NCBI GenBank assembly: GCA_033961575.1
Contig: CM066727.1
Location: 85,558,501-85,622,500 of the forward strand
DNA from: Aselliscus stoliczkanus
Lineage: Eukaryota; Chordata; Mammalia; Chiroptera; Hipposideridae
Length of the DNA: 64,000 bases
Direction of reading: 5' to 3'
Shown here: piece by piece, positions 48,183 through 61,189 of the stretch
How positions within the stretch are numbered: position 1 is the stretch's first letter
Layout of the letters: each line of letters begins with the position of its first letter
The notes under the pieces: generated by a model
Told to the model about the DNA's origin: nothing
Database searches by the model: none
What the model saw: only the letters and a program-made list of their open reading frames with translations
Program-made: the position numbers and the translations under genes

Positions 48183-48789
48183 CTTCAGTGGAGAGGCATC
48201 CCCATCCAGGAACACTTGGATTGAACGGGACAGGCTACCTCTGCAGAACATCTATAGACCTTTCCAGTTCCAACTGACTTCACCTGAGTTCTTACAATTG
48301 CGATAAAAGTCTCTTAGTTTACTACCTTTGGAGTGACAATTCTGTCCTCTGCTCCTGCCTGAGTGACCAACACGAGGACACTGGGGCCCTTAAAGAGAGG
48401 GAGAGCCCTGGAACTTTTGTAGGTAGCATCAGGCTTTCCTGTCACAGAAGGGTCTTTCTTCTAAGACAGGAGGTAGGGGACCGTTGGGCAGGGGTTGTAG
48501 ACCATACTGAAGAGAATTAGAAATAAATGTGAAGCTATGGAAAGACTTTACCTGATGGATTAACATGACCCAATTCATGTTTTTAAAACATGTTCCAGGC
48601 TACTGAGAAAAGAATTGATCAGACGGAGCAGAATGGAAGTAGGATGACCACTTCTAAGGCAGCGGTTAGCAGGAGGGAAATTGTGCACGGGATGAGAGAG
48701 ATGCCAGGAAAAACATATAATCTGGCTCTGTTCCCCAACATACCCCAGATAGCCAGAGAGACTTAGAATGAGACCTTTGCCTAGTCTTC

Positions 48790-49060
48790 CTAAAATGGAT
48801 ATTTTAAGGTTTCACCTGTTTTTAAATTTGACTTTAATATTATATTGCTAAGATTCATCCATAGAGTCGCATGCCACTCGGTATGTTTTTGTCTGTGCTG
48901 CACATTTTTTCATGTGAACACACCATGATTAATTTATCCACTCACCCATTGAAGCACATTGGATTGTTTCCAGGTTTGAGCCTTTGTGTACAGTTTTGTA
49001 TGGGTTTTTTTTTTCCCCCTATACTACAGCACACTGCTAACATGTTGGGATTCCTCATTT
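48790..49060 (-). mobile_element. L1 3'-region fragment
   Basis: TTGCTAAGATTCATCCATAG, TTAATTTATCCACTCACCCA and TGGATTGTTTCCAGGTTTGA are typical antisense L1 3' UTR phrases. Confidence 0.75.
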
Positions 49061-49127
49061 TTTCGGAAGAGGGAGAACTCTCTTTACACATCTGCTTCCT
49101 ATGCAAGCTTAAAAAAACACTTATTTC

Positions 49128-49235
49128 AGGCCGACTGAGTGGCACGGTGGTTAAGAACTGGCTTGGGATGCCAGCGGCCCTCGTTCCGATCCCATGTATG
49201 AGGGCCAGTGACACTGCCCTCTAAAAAAAAAAAAG
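49128..49235 (+). mobile_element. tRNA-derived SINE, short form, 12-bp target duplication
   Basis: GGCCGACTGAGTGGCACGGT to GTGACACTGCCCTCT and poly(A). AACACTTATTTC is perfectly duplicated at 49116-49127 and 49236-49247. Confidence 0.92.
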
Positions 49236-49691
49236 AACACTTATTTCCATCTAAGTGACCAATCTTTTCACACTATCGATCCTTTATCACAAGCAGTCTC
49301 TGTTTGCACAACACCAAAACGACAAGCCATTCAGCCTCATTTAAACTATTGGTTAACTCCGTGAAAAAATAAATGACACTAGTTATTTGAATTAACCAGT
49401 CAAATGAGGGCAAATTGCATGCAGAAACACCACAAATCCTCAGCAATGACAGCTGGATTGTTTTCTCTAATTTGCAGATAAAAAGTTGGACGTGAAATGT
49501 ACTCTTAACCTTAAGACTCCTGCTGTAGATAGTACCAGCCTAATAGACAGCCCAAGCCTACATCGAGGATGCACAGAAGGGACAGAGAGAAATGACTTCA
49601 TGTTCCAGGTCATTGAGCAGTACTGTCATCACTGCTGTGCTGGCAGGAGTTCTCCTCCATTGTGCCTCCCCAAAATTTTAAGCAGTAAGAG

Positions 49692-49769
49692 TGCCCTGTA
49701 TCTGTACAGATGGAACTATACAACGCTGGCCGGTGCAATTGCACAAGAGGCTACACAGGAGAGAAATGA
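49692..49769 (+). pseudogene. Possible EGF-like domain remnant (weak)
   Basis: One frame reads ECPVSVQMELYNAGRCNCTR and then GYTGEK followed by TGA. CxCxxGYTGxx(C) is the end of an EGF-like module, and the TGA sits exactly where the last Cys (TGC/TGT) is expected. A different frame is open across 49486-49863 but lacks an ATG and any family resemblance. A pyrimidine-rich TTTTCTCTAATTTGCAG lies at 49459-49477 like a splice acceptor. No neighbouring exon is found, so chance similarity is quite possible. Confidence 0.2.
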
Positions 49770-50094
49770 GGACTTAAACGCTTTCAACAAGATGCTACCT
49801 TCTAGTCTTTTAGACTTGACTAAACTTCCACCAGTAACACAGAACCAAAGAATGTTTCACTAGTTAAGACCTTTATGTTTTGGCCTCTTCACTACAGGTT
49901 AGGGGCTTTGCGGGGGGAGTGCTTCCAGGATAAGTATAAGCTGTAAATCATTTCAGATGGCTTTATGCACCTAATTGTAGAATTTCTGTGTCAACCAAGT
50001 TTGAACAAGCTATTCAGAGTTTCTTACTCCCTTCTCTTTCATTTCCTATAATCTCTCTGGAAATTGGAACTTTTCTATCTTTACAGAGTATATA

Positions 50095-50220
50095 GTACTC
50101 ATTTTATTCACTCATTCAACAAATATGTATTAAGTTAGAATTATATGCCAGGTTAATCCTAACTAAATCCCAGAGATATAATGCTGGAAAAAAATAGAAA
50201 AGTCCTTGCCCTTAAGAATT
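50095..50220 (-). mobile_element. L2 3'-end fragment, reverse
   Basis: TTCACTCATTCAACAAATAT, then TATATGCCAGGTTAATCCTA, is the antisense of the L2 3' terminus (…gtgcctggcacatag…aataaatatttgttgaatgaa). Confidence 0.6.
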
Positions 50221-51657
50221 TTAATTACTCACACTGTGATGTGTCACACAAAAATTACAACAAAGGGAAGGTGGAGGTTCCTGATCTGTTCTGGGCAGTG
50301 TGTGACAGAGAAAATGCATTTCCTGTCGCTGCTTCTCTATCCGTCTCTCCTGCCACCACTCTCATCCAGGACACAATATCTTCACCCTAATCATTGCCCC
50401 AGGAGTGGTCCTCCCACTTCCGTCCTGCCCAGTCTAATCAATTCTTTTCTCAGTAGCCTGGAAAATGTTTTAAAAATATGAATCAGGTCATCCATCAGGT
50501 AAAGTCATTCCTTAGCTTCACATTTATTTCTAATTAATTCTCTATACTATGGCCCACAACCCCCTACCCAACCTCCCCACTCCCTATCTTTCTTACTTTA
50601 CCTTCTGCAGTTTCCATTGAATTCATGGCTCATGTCAACTTTCTCAGCATGTCAGCATCCCCACTCTGGATTTTCCAGCAGCCTGTCTGTCTGGAATTTC
50701 CCTCTTGTTTGTATGATTGAAACCTTCTCATCAATCAGACCTCAGCTTAATTGACATCTTCTCACAGACTCTCCACCCTCTTCATTTCTTTCATAGAACC
50801 TACAAAAATTATAATTATATACTTTATTAATTTTATTGGGTGACATTGGTTAATAAAATTATACAGGTTTCAAGTGTACAATTCTACAATATCATCTATA
50901 TATTGCATTATGTTCTCACTGTATATTTGACCACCTTTGCCCTATTCTACCACCCCTCTCCCTTACTGTCTGGTAACAACTGAACTGTTTTCTGTGTTTA
51001 TGAGTTTTCTTTGTTTGTCTTCTTCATTTGTTGCTTTCAGTTTTATATCCCTCATATCAGTGAAATCACACGGTTCACAAATTTTTCTGTCTGACTTATT
51101 TCGCTTAGCATGATAATCTCAAGGTCCACATACATCGTCACAAATGGCAGTATTTCATCTTTTCTTATGGCTGACTAATATGCGTTTATGTATGTACCAC
51201 ATCTTCTTTATCCAATCACCTATCAAACGGCTTTTTGGTTATTTCCATGTCTTGGCCACTGTGAGTAATGCTGCAGTGAACATCCCAGCATATGTATCTT
51301 TACGGATAAATGTTTTCAGATTTTTTTGGGTAGATACCCAGAGAAGGGATTGCTGGGTTGTATGGTGATTCTATTCTTAATTTTTTTGAGGAAACACCAT
51401 AGTGTTTTCCATAGCAGCTGTACCCATTTACATTCTCACCAGCAGTGTATGAGGGTTCCATTTTCTCCACAGCCTCTCCAACACATATTATTTTTCTTGT
51501 TGATAATAGCCAACCTAACTGGTGTGATGTGGCATCTCATTTGGTTTTGATTTGCATTTCCCAAATAGCTAGTGAAGTGGGTATCTTGTCGTATACCTGT
51601 TGGCCATTTGTATGTCTTCTTGGGAGAAGTGTCTGCTCAAGTCCTCTGTCCATTTTT

Positions 51658-51755
51658 TTTTTTTTGAGGGCAGTGTCACTGGCCCTCAGATATGGGACCC
51701 GAACCGGGGCTGCTGGCTTCCCAAGCCAGCGCCCAACCACTGCACTTGGCCAGCC
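51658..51755 (-). mobile_element. tRNA-derived SINE, short form, nested in L1
   Basis: T run, GAGGGCAGTGTCACTGGCCC, ending GCACTTGGCCAGCC (reverse head, A box partly lost). Flanked by CCTCTGTCCATTTTT and CCTCTATCCATTTTT (one mismatch). It interrupts ORF2 and is therefore younger than the L1. Confidence 0.9.
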
Positions 51756-52364
51756 CCTCTATCCATTTTTTAATTGGGTTGTTTGTTTTTTGTTGTTGAG
51801 TTGTATGAATACTTAACATATTTTGGATACCAGCCCCTTATTGGAGATGTTGTTTGCAAATATCTTCTCCCATTCAGTCGGTCACCTCTTTGTTTTGTTG
51901 CTGATGTTTTATGCTGTGCAGAAGCTTTTTAGTTTCATACAGTTCCACTTGTTTATTTTTGCTTTTACTTCCCTTGCCTTTGAGGTCAAATTCATAAAAT
52001 CCTCTCTGAACTCAAGGTCCATAAGTTTAGTAACTATGTTTTCTTCTATGCAATTTATTGTTTGAGGTCTTATATTCAGTTCTATGATCCATTTTGAGTT
52101 AACTTTGGGACGTGGTGACAGATAACAGTCTAGTTTCACTCCTTCACATATGGGTTTCCAATTTTCCCAGCCCCATATATTGAAAAGGCTTTCTTGTCTC
52201 CATTGTATGTTTTTGCCTCCTTTGTCAAAAACTATCTGCCCATATGCATGTGGGCTTATTTTTGGGTTTTCAATCCTGTTCCATTGGTCTGTATGTCTGT
52301 TTTACTGTCAATACCATGCTGTTTTGATTATTGTCATTTTGTAGTATAAATTGAATATATAAAT

Positions 52365-52367
52365 AGT

Positions 52368-52427
<60 letters not shown>

Positions 52428-52430
52428 ACT
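52365..52430. repeat. Perfect 66-bp AT palindrome ((TA)n with matching arms)
   Basis: AGTCATTTTA, then alternating TA for ~46 bases, then TAAAATGACT. The 10-base outer arms are exact reverse complements, so the whole unit is self-complementary. It lies in the L1 ORF2 region. Confidence 0.95.
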
Positions 52431-55166
52431 TTTTTTTCTGTTTCCTTAAACATGCCATTGGGGTTTTGATGGGAATTGCATTAAATCTGTACATTGCTTT
52501 GGGTAATATGGCCATTTTAACTATGTTGATTCTTCCTATCCATGAACACAGAATATCTTTCTTTTTCTTTGTGCCTTTTTCAATTTCTTTTAATCTATGT
52601 TATGGTTTTCAGTGTACAGGTCCTTCACACCCTTTGTGAAATTTACTCCTAGGTATTTTATTATTTTTGTTGCAATTGCAAAAGTAATTGTTTATTTTTT
52701 TCATTTCTTTTTCTGAAATTTTATTGTTAATATAGTATATAGGAACACAATGAATTTTTGTACATGATTTTGTATCCTGCAACTTTGCTCTATTTGTACA
52801 TTGTTTCTAATAGTTTTTTGTTGGAGTCTTAAAGTTTTTTTTATATAAAGTATCATGTCATCTGCAAAAAGAGAAAACTTGACTTCTTCATTCTGCATCT
52901 GGATGACTTTTACTTCTTTCTCTTGCCTAATTGCTCTGGCTAGGACTTCCAATACTATTTTCAATAACAGTGGTTAGATGGAGCATGATTTTTCTCTTGA
53001 TCTTAAAGGGGAAACTTTCAGTTTTTCACCATTAAGTACGACATTAGCTGAGGATTTGTCATATATGGCTTTTATTATGTTGAGGTACTTTACTTCTACA
53101 CCTATTTTATTAAGTGCTTTAATCATAAGTGGATATTGTATCTTCTGAAATGTTTTTCTGCATCTATTGATATAATCATATGATTTTTATCCTTTATTTT
53201 GTTTATGTGGTGGATCACATTGATCAATTTGTGTATGTTGAACCATTCTTGTGCCCCTGGAATAGCTCATGTCATATAATCTTTTTGTGATGTATAATCT
53301 TTTTAATGTATTGATTGTGATATATAGTCTTTTTAATGTATTGTTATATTTGATTTGCTAGTATTTTGTTTAGGATTTTTCCATCTGAATTCATCACAGA
53401 TATTGGTCTGTAGTTTTCTTTTTTTGTATTATTTTTACCAGGGTTTGATACCAAGGTAGTGTTGACCTCATAAAATGAGTTTGGAAGTATTGCCACATTT
53501 CAATTTTTTGGAAGAGTTTGAGAAGGACAGATATTAAATCATTTTTGAATATTTGGTAGAATGCACTAGTGAAGCCATCTGATCTTGGACTTTTGCTTTT
53601 GGAATGGTTTTAGATGATTGTTTAAATTTCCTTACTATTGATTGGTCTATTTAGATTACCCAGTGCTTTGTGACTCTGTCTAGGAAGGTTATATATTTCT
53701 AAGAACTTGTCCATTTTTCTGGATATTGAATTAAGTGCCATAGTCTTTCATGGTATTCTTATATGGTCCTTTGTATTTCTGTGGTATCCATTATAATTTC
53801 TCCCTTTCATTTCTGATTTTGTTTATTTGCATCTTTTCTCATTTTTCCTTAGTGAATCTAGCCAGGGGTTTGTCAATTTTATTAATCTTTTCAAAGAACC
53901 AGCTCTTTGTTGCATTAATCTTTTCTATTGTCTTTTTGTTCTCTGTTTCATTTAATTCTGTTCTAATTTTTATTATTTTCTTCCTTCTGCTAACTTTGGT
54001 CTTCATTTGTTCCTATTTTTCTAGTTCAAGATTTAATGTTAGGTTGTTTATTTGATATTTTTCTTGTTTCTTGAGACAGGCCTATAATGATGTAAATTTT
54101 CCTCTTATCACTGCCTTTGCTGTGTCCCAAAAGTTTTGATATATTGTATTTTCATTGTCAGTTTTTTTCTATGTATGTTTTGATTTTTCCTTTTATTTCT
54201 TCTTTGATCTAGTCATTCTTTAGTAGCATGCTGTTTAATATCCATATATTTGTGGGGGGTTTTCTGTTTCTTTTTTGAAGTTGGTATCCAATTCCAAAGC
54301 AGTGTGATTGAAAAATATGCTTGGTATGATTTCAGTCTTCTTAAATTTGTTGAGGCTAGTTTTGTGTCCCAACATGTGGTTTATCTTTGACAGTGCTCTA
54401 TGTGCACAAGAAAAGAATGTATTATCTGGTATTCTGGGATGAAAGGTTCTGTAAATGTCAATTAAGTCCATTTGGTCTAATGTGTCATTTTTAAGACAGA
54501 TATTTCCTTATTGATTTTCTGTTTGGTTAATCTATCCATAGCTGTCAATGGGGTGTTTAGGTCCCCTACTATAATTGTGTTTTTGTCAGTTTCTCCCTCT
54601 AGTTCTTTTAGCAGTTGCCTTGTATATTTTGGTGCTGATTGAGAACATATATATTGATAAGCACTATATCTTCTTCATGTATTGTTCCCTGTATCATTCA
54701 TTATGAAGTGTCCATCTTTGTCTCTTGTTACCTTTTTTTTCTTGAAGTCTATTTCTTCAGATATAAGTATGACTACACCCACTTTTGCCTGGATACCATT
54801 TGCTTAGAGTATCATTTTTCACTCCTCACTTTGAGCCTATATTTCTCCTTATAGTTGAGATGTGTCTCTTGGAGGTGAGATGTGTCCTTGTAGCTGAGAT
54901 GTGTCTCTTGGTTGGATTTTGTTTTTGGATCCAATCTGCTACTCTGTGCCTTTTTATTGATGAGTTCAGTCCATTTACACTCAGAGTTATTGATATATTG
55001 ATATATGGGATTTCTTATAGCCATTTTATCCTTTGTTTGCTAGTAGCTTAGTGTCTTGATTGTTTCTTTGCCCTTCTGTTTCTGTCTGTTATTTTTGTTT
55101 GGTGGTATTCTATTATTTTTTCCCTCTGTTTCCTCTTTTATTATGCTATATGTCTCAGTTCTGTGT

Positions 55167-55188
55167 GTATGTGTGTGTGTGTGTTTAC
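55167..55188 (+). repeat. (TG)n short repeat within L1
   Basis: A short TG run, a small expansion inside the L1. Confidence 0.8.
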
Positions 55189-57640
55189 CATTAAGTTTAT
55201 GTAAAAGCAAGTTTCATATATCCAGTAGTCCTCTTTATTTGAAATACATCTTTTCTTCATTCCCCTTTGCAAATTCAGACCTATACCCCTTCTCCTTTTA
55301 TGTTTTTGTTGTTACAAGTCATCCCTATTTATGCTGAGTTCATTTCTGAATTACAATATCTATTACTTTCTTCTTTTTTTCTTTTTTATGTTTCTACCTC
55401 CTTTAGCCTTTATGCTGCAGTTAAGTGTATAGTGCCTTATTCTTAAGAAGGTTGCAATCTCTTGCTTCTGTGTGTCTGTTAGTCATCTCACTCATCATTT
55501 TGTATCCTTTTGTCTGTTTGTTTCGGGTAAAGTAACCCTATTCAGTATTTCCTATTATGTAGGAGTTGTGGTGGAAAATTCCCTTAGCGCCTATATGTCT
55601 GCAAAGGTCTTTATTACTCCTTCATATCTAAAGGATAACTTTTCTGGATCTATATTATTCTTGGCTGGTGATATCTCTCTTTCAATAGTTTGAATACTTG
55701 ACTCCACTCCCTCCTAGCTTGTAGAGTTTCTGCTTGTAGTTTCTGATGATAATCTGATGGGTTTCCCTTTGTAGGTTACCATCTTCTTTTCCCTGGCTGC
55801 CTTGAGAATCCTTTCTTTGTCATTAATTTTTGACAGTTTTAATATAATATGCCTTGGAGAAGGCCTTTTTAGATTGAGGTAATTAGGTCTTCTGTTTGCT
55901 TCTTGGATTTGAGGATTCAGTCCTTTCTACAGGTTTGGGAAGTTCTTACTGACTATTTCTTTAAATAAGCTCTCTGTTCCCTTCTCCTTCTTTGCTCCTT
56001 CTGATATACCCCTTATTCTTATATTGCTCGTTGTGATTGAGTCAGATAGTTCTTGTAGAATTCTTTCATTTCTTTTCATTCTCAAGTCTCTCTTTTTATC
56101 CATCTACATAATTTCCAGATTTCTATCTTTGATACCACTAATTTTTTCCTCCATCTAGTCAACTCTATTTCCTAAGCTCGCTATTTCATTCTTCATCTCT
56201 TTTATTGAGTGCTTCAGCTCTAGAATGTCTTTTTTTTTTTAAGTTTTAATCTCTTTGGTAAAGTGTTCTTTTTGTCTGTTGATTTTATTTCTGAGTTCAT
56301 TAAATTTCCTACCTGAGCTTTCTTGTACCTCGTTGAGTTTATTCAGAACTGCTGTCTTGAGAGCTCTGTCATTTAAGTCACATATTGCCATGCTTTTAAG
56401 TTTATTTTCTGAAGATTTTTCATTTCCTTTCTGAGCTGTCTTGTTACTTTGGTTGTTGACGGTATTTGATGGATTAGTTTTCTGCCTAGGTATTTATGGG
56501 ACTGAACTTTGCAGGAGGTTGATAAGAAGTCTTTTTTGTTTTTCAGTAGGTGGCACTGTAGCATTTTATTTCCTCTTTCAATGCTTCAGCTGGCTTCTCG
56601 GATCTCTGCTAGGTAGTGAGAGATGCATTGTATTCCCTAGGGAGGTGCACATATCCTCTGTGATCAGGTTGCCTGTCTCAGGTCACCACTCCTGTGTGAG
56701 ATTGTGGTGGGCAATGGGGTTCTGAGCCCCTGAAAGTCCAGTGCTGCACCTTGCAACCAGATGAAGTGCTGCACTGCCTGAGGTGTCCCAGGTGCCCCTG
56801 CTGGTATCAGGGGTTAGAAGGGTGGGTGTGTGGGGGAGTTGAGTGGGAGAGGCCACTTGTGTGTTTGTGGCTTTGTTCTCTTCCCAGTAATGGCAACTGC
56901 CCGACTTCAGCTGCCTCACCTCTCTGTTTCCACCCCTGTCACTGGGATTAGCCTCAGCATCCCTCTGCTGCTCAGAAACTGCCTCTCCATTTCTCAGGGC
57001 TGTAGGTATTCTGCTTTATAACACAACACTCACTGCTAGTTTCTTCTGGGCCTTTCCTAGTTCTGGGAGCATGGGGAGAGGCAGCCATCTCTGTGACTTT
57101 GTTTTCTACCTGGCAATGGCACCTGCTAGAACCCAGTTGTCACATTTTTGTCTTTGGCCTCTGCCCCAATTGCTGGATTCAATGGTATTATATGCTGATC
57201 ACTCAGGCAGGAATGTTTGGGAGACTCCTTCCCCCTCCTGAGGCCTGCAATGAGCTCCAGGCTGCTTCCACAGCACCCATCTCTGCTCTTCTCCCTTTCC
57301 TCTTCCCCCATTCGCCTTTATTTGCCACCTTCAGATGTTTCAATTAACAGATCTCTCAGATGCATTTGTGTGTTGCACAGGGAAACCTTTGTTGAATTAT
57401 AGCTGTTCAACTTGTAACTTCAAGGGGAGAGATCAAGGGGATCCCTCACACTGCCACGCTTCTGACATCACTTATAATTATATTTTATTTGTTTACTTCT
57501 ACATTGTTTTTCTCTACTAGCAGACCATAATCTCCACAAGGGAAATAACTATTTTTCCTATTATAGACAATAGACTGACATAGTGCCTGGTAGGTAATAG
57601 ACCCCAAATGCATTTTTCCTGAATAAATAAATAGATGGTG

Positions 57641-60276
57641 TTAGATATACATTTTTTGTCAGATAAAATCTTTGTTAAAAAATTAATTTCACAGGGAAAA
57701 ATAAATTAAATTGAAAATTTTTTTAAATAATATTAAATGAAACTCTGCTGTTTTCTGTATTAATCACAGTTCTCCAGAGGACTAAGTCCATCAATATGTT
57801 ATCTTTAAGGTAACTTGAACAGGAATAACATGTCCTCTGGCACACACGGTTTCAAGTACTATGAGATCATGGGCTTGATGGGGCTGGAGCAAGACAACAA
57901 CCCCTGAGCAGCAAAATGTAGCAGATGCCAATATTCCCTTTCGCCAAGCCCCATGTATTGAGCGGGACACCTTCAAACACTGTCCCTATCCACCTGTGCC
58001 TCCTATTTTTATTTTGTACAATTTCACCCAGAGTTAACTCATATTCTGTAGGTTGCTTTAATAATCATTCTAAATATTTCAGCCCACGGCTCAAATGTTC
58101 ATAGATATACATCTACTTTGTTGTTTTAAAATAGTTCCTAGGGCTAATTGCTTACATTAAAAAATATTTCTCCCAGATAATTATATACAATTAATTATGA
58201 TAATGGACTTGCATTTGGGCACTGCCTGTGCAGAATAATATCCAATACATTTAAAAAAAGACACATTAGTTAAGTGGGCAGCTGTGACATGTGTTTCTGA
58301 GCAAATATTTCTGAGTAGCTTAGATTCCCATCTGCCCAGCATGTTTGCCTGGAAGCTGCCTACATGCATAGAAGCAATACAAAAAAAAACAACTTTTTTT
58401 TTCCTTAAGCGTATCTCTCCTGTTTTAAATATATATAAACAGTCTACTAGACAAAACTGATGTTTTCCCCAAATTTTCTTCTTTCTTAAGTAGAGTACAT
58501 GTTAGGGGAGCTATGACAAGGGAGAGTGATGCTGATTTTCTAAATGTGAGTTTTCACTTAAAAAGGTCTGATAAATTGAAGTTTGCTTGCCCAGTGTTTG
58601 AGCCTATAACTAGTTGGGGAAGCTCTGATTCTATGTCTGTTGGTCACAGACTGAAATCTTGTTCAACCAATTCAGAAATAACTAGCTCACATCCTAGGAT
58701 GAGCTATGAGTCTGACATTATGACAGTGACATAATGAAGAGGCACACAGGAAATACCCTTGAGGGACAGGTCTTGACTACTACCACAGCCCACAGTCTAT
58801 TAGCCGAAAACAGAAAAGGTCAAGCAGTATTACATACTTGCACAATTCAATGTTGTGTTTATCTAGGGTGCTAATAAGAGTTCAAGGAAAGTAATTCATT
58901 CTGGGGTAAATCCCAACAATCCTCTAATCTCTCATAGCCTTTCTACAAAGATTTGTATTTCATTTTCGGGCCCTCATCGTTTTTTAGTGGCTCTATAAAA
59001 TATATAAACACAGTGTGCCAAGAAATATAATTCAGTGAATGTAACTCAACAAGGCCATGGAATGTTGTGCAAATCTTTCTCTCCCTTAAGAAACTGATGG
59101 AGTTGTACCTGTCAAGAACAACATGCTGCTATGCTTGGCATTTTCCCAAGTTGTGCTAGAAGGACCTTGAAGGAGACTTTGTTATCTTAGGTTGAAATAT
59201 TTCAACTCTGCCACTAAATGGGATACGCCAGCCCACGGAGTAGAGAGGGGAGTGTGTATATGTTTTGGAAGAGAAAGATGGAGTCTTATCTTCCGCAATA
59301 TGTCACTGGCTAAGGTTTTTTAACTTAAATGTATAAGTTCAAGTTCACAGCAGACTTTGCTTCTTAAAGTTATGACTTATTGATGTATAAAAAATGCAGA
59401 TAGCTTATAGAAATAAAATTACTTTTTTTCTATCTTAGGTTTCTTGTAGTTGAAAATATGTCTCCAAATTTTTCCATTACATGTATTATTAAACTATTCC
59501 CACAGTTTCCCAAGTCATTAGAAGAGATTTGTTCTAGATGTAAAAGTTCATCCCCTCATTACATGATAAAGACATTTTCTCACTTTTATCTAAGAATTGT
59601 ATTTATAAAAATATGCTTATCTCAAATGAATGCTGAGAAAGTTGCTTCCTATCTTTGGCTCATAATAGTTACCTGTTCTTGGAGAGTCATTTAAAGGTTT
59701 TTCATAGTAAGCAATGATCCTGACTGTATCTCAATATCCAACACATTGTAGTGGACAGAATCTTAGCTAAGAACATTCTGCAGCTAAGGTATAGGAAATC
59801 GAAAATTAGCAAAGTAAAATTCATTTGAAATCCTGTAAGTCAATTTATATTTGGTAGCATAACAGACCCTAGCGAATATTAAAATATAATAGTATGAATG
59901 AATCATTAAAATGGATAGCTCAGTGAAGTTCTGGAGGAAGTTTAGCACAAGATGAATTAAAATCAAATACAATCAATGACTAAGTTTAGTATATCAAGAC
60001 AACTCCTTGAAAACACTTTCAAATTTAAGGTTTATTTTACTTTCAAACATTTTTAAACTTCATTTTTCAAGTGGCAAACTATCTGCATGCTTTGCAGCAC
60101 ACTGAACTTTGATACCAACTTTGAGGTAGATTTAAGTGTCTCCATCTGTTTCCCCTCCTGAAATAGATTTGGATTCCGCACAGCACCTATATTTGAGATT
60201 TGTTTTTTGCCAAGTAATTGCCTTTCTGCATATGCTATAGCATGTTTGAATTTCATAATTTGGCAGTAAAACATAA

Positions 60277-60280
<4 letters not shown>
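57641..60280. other. Intergenic, nothing assignable
   Basis: A transposon-like phrase, TAATCACAGTTCTCCAGAGG, occurs near 57762, but I cannot name the family. The rest is AT-rich without recognisable features. Confidence 0.5.

Positions 60281-60336
<56 letters not shown>
60281..60336 (+). repeat. (TA)n(CA)n compound microsatellite
   Basis: About 21 TA units followed by seven or so CA units. The Tyr-Ile open frames over it are repeat translation. Confidence 0.96.
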
Positions 60337-60337
<1 letters not shown>

Positions 60338-61189
60338 ATTCTCTTAAAATATATACTTAAAAATTCATGCTCTTTTGTTATCTTAAAGTATTGAGGTCTC
60401 ATGAAATCAATGTGCTCATTTAAAAGGCATCATTCATATTTCATTCAATTTTTCACTCCAGGTTAGTTTCTGACTTTGGACCCTAGCTTGCAGTAAGTCT
60501 GGTCCCACTCTTTTGAATTAGTTTTGCCCAGAAGGAGCTTTCCCATTATGTTTCTTCATGTCTCATAGAAAACTAAGAACAAAAAATAGTAATTGGGTTC
60601 TCAGCAATCTTCAAAATAACAGTGGCCAGACAGAGGAAGGTAACCCCTTGTTGATAGGTACCAGCTTCCTCAAGCTTCATTGCCACTCAAGCTCAGCAGA
60701 GTCTAGATGATGCTTTTTCCTGTATCCTCATTCTCAGCACCTGCACAAACAAAGCTGCAGAGGAGGGGAAAGGATTGGGTGCTGCCCTGGGTGAGGAGGA
60801 GTTTGGGGCTGCTGTCAGCACAAATGATGTGACAAGTGGGGTGGGGGATCTTAAGAGCCAGTCATCAAACCCCAACTCCCTAAAGATGACAGGAAGTAAG
60901 GCAATGATTACTTGGGGTCCCTAAGGCCAACAGGGAACGGGTATACAAATACATATTTGAATTCAGTTCAGATAGAGCTGACTTTTCATTCAGAATTAAG
61001 TACTTAACTATCCCCAGCTTTTCATATTCTCATATCATGTTTCTGTCTAGCTCTTTCTTCCTCTTTACCTTGAACTTCTGTAGATACCAAATTACTTGAG
61101 TTGCCAAAACAAGATTTGATCGTTCTCTGAATAAACTGATCATCTCTGGAACCTATTGAAGAATGGAAATGTGCATTGCTGATTCTCAC
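60337..61189. other. Intergenic, nothing assignable
   Basis: A GC-richer patch at about 60610-60950 has no recognised gene or repeat. Confidence 0.5.

Larger units (their letters stand above)
45247..48789. other. Mostly single-copy-looking intergenic tract
   Basis: No named repeat is evident. From about 46750 to 48700 the base composition is noticeably richer in G and C than the surroundings. It includes a strong G-quadruplex motif (47049-47076) and a palindromic AP-1 pair (48168-48182). Open frames of up to 135 codons overlap in several frames without family resemblance, so I call none of them genes. An old LTR origin for 47500-48330 is possible. Confidence 0.45.
50821..57471 (-). mobile_element. 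Full-length L1 LINE, inactive
   Basis: Read on the minus strand this is a complete-looking L1 of about 6.65 kb. The 5' UTR is about 57471-56480. An ORF1-like coiled-coil region is about 56470-55560. ORF2 continues to about 51060, with the reverse-transcriptase FADD box at 52857-52868 inside SLFADDMILYI. A short 3' UTR ends at 50821 in an A/T-rich tail. Every reading frame is broken (no frame longer than ~125 codons), so no protein can be made. TTATAATTATAT occurs perfectly at 50809-50820 and 57472-57483 as the target duplication. Later events inside it are a SINE (51658-51755) and a TA palindrome (52365-52430). Confidence 0.9.
50300..57640 (+). mobile_element. L2 LINE 3' part, split by the L1 at 50821-57471
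   Basis: Left of the L1, ATGAATCAGGTCATCCATCA, CTGTCTGTCTGGAATTTCCC and TTGACATCTTCTCACAGACT follow the L2 3' region. Right of it, TTCTCTACTAGCAGACCATA, ATAGTGCCTGGTAGGTAATA and CCTGAATAAATAAATAG complete it. Joining the two sides at the 12-bp duplication restores the expected order, which shows the L1 inserted into an existing L2. Outer boundaries are approximate. Confidence 0.65.

Noticed and set aside
49486..49863. 125-codon frame taken as a gene
   Set aside because: It starts at TTG with no ATG or splice-supported context; the EGF-like hint is in a different frame.
60053..60334. Two minus-strand frames with Tyr-Ile repeats
   Set aside because: Translation of the TA microsatellite.
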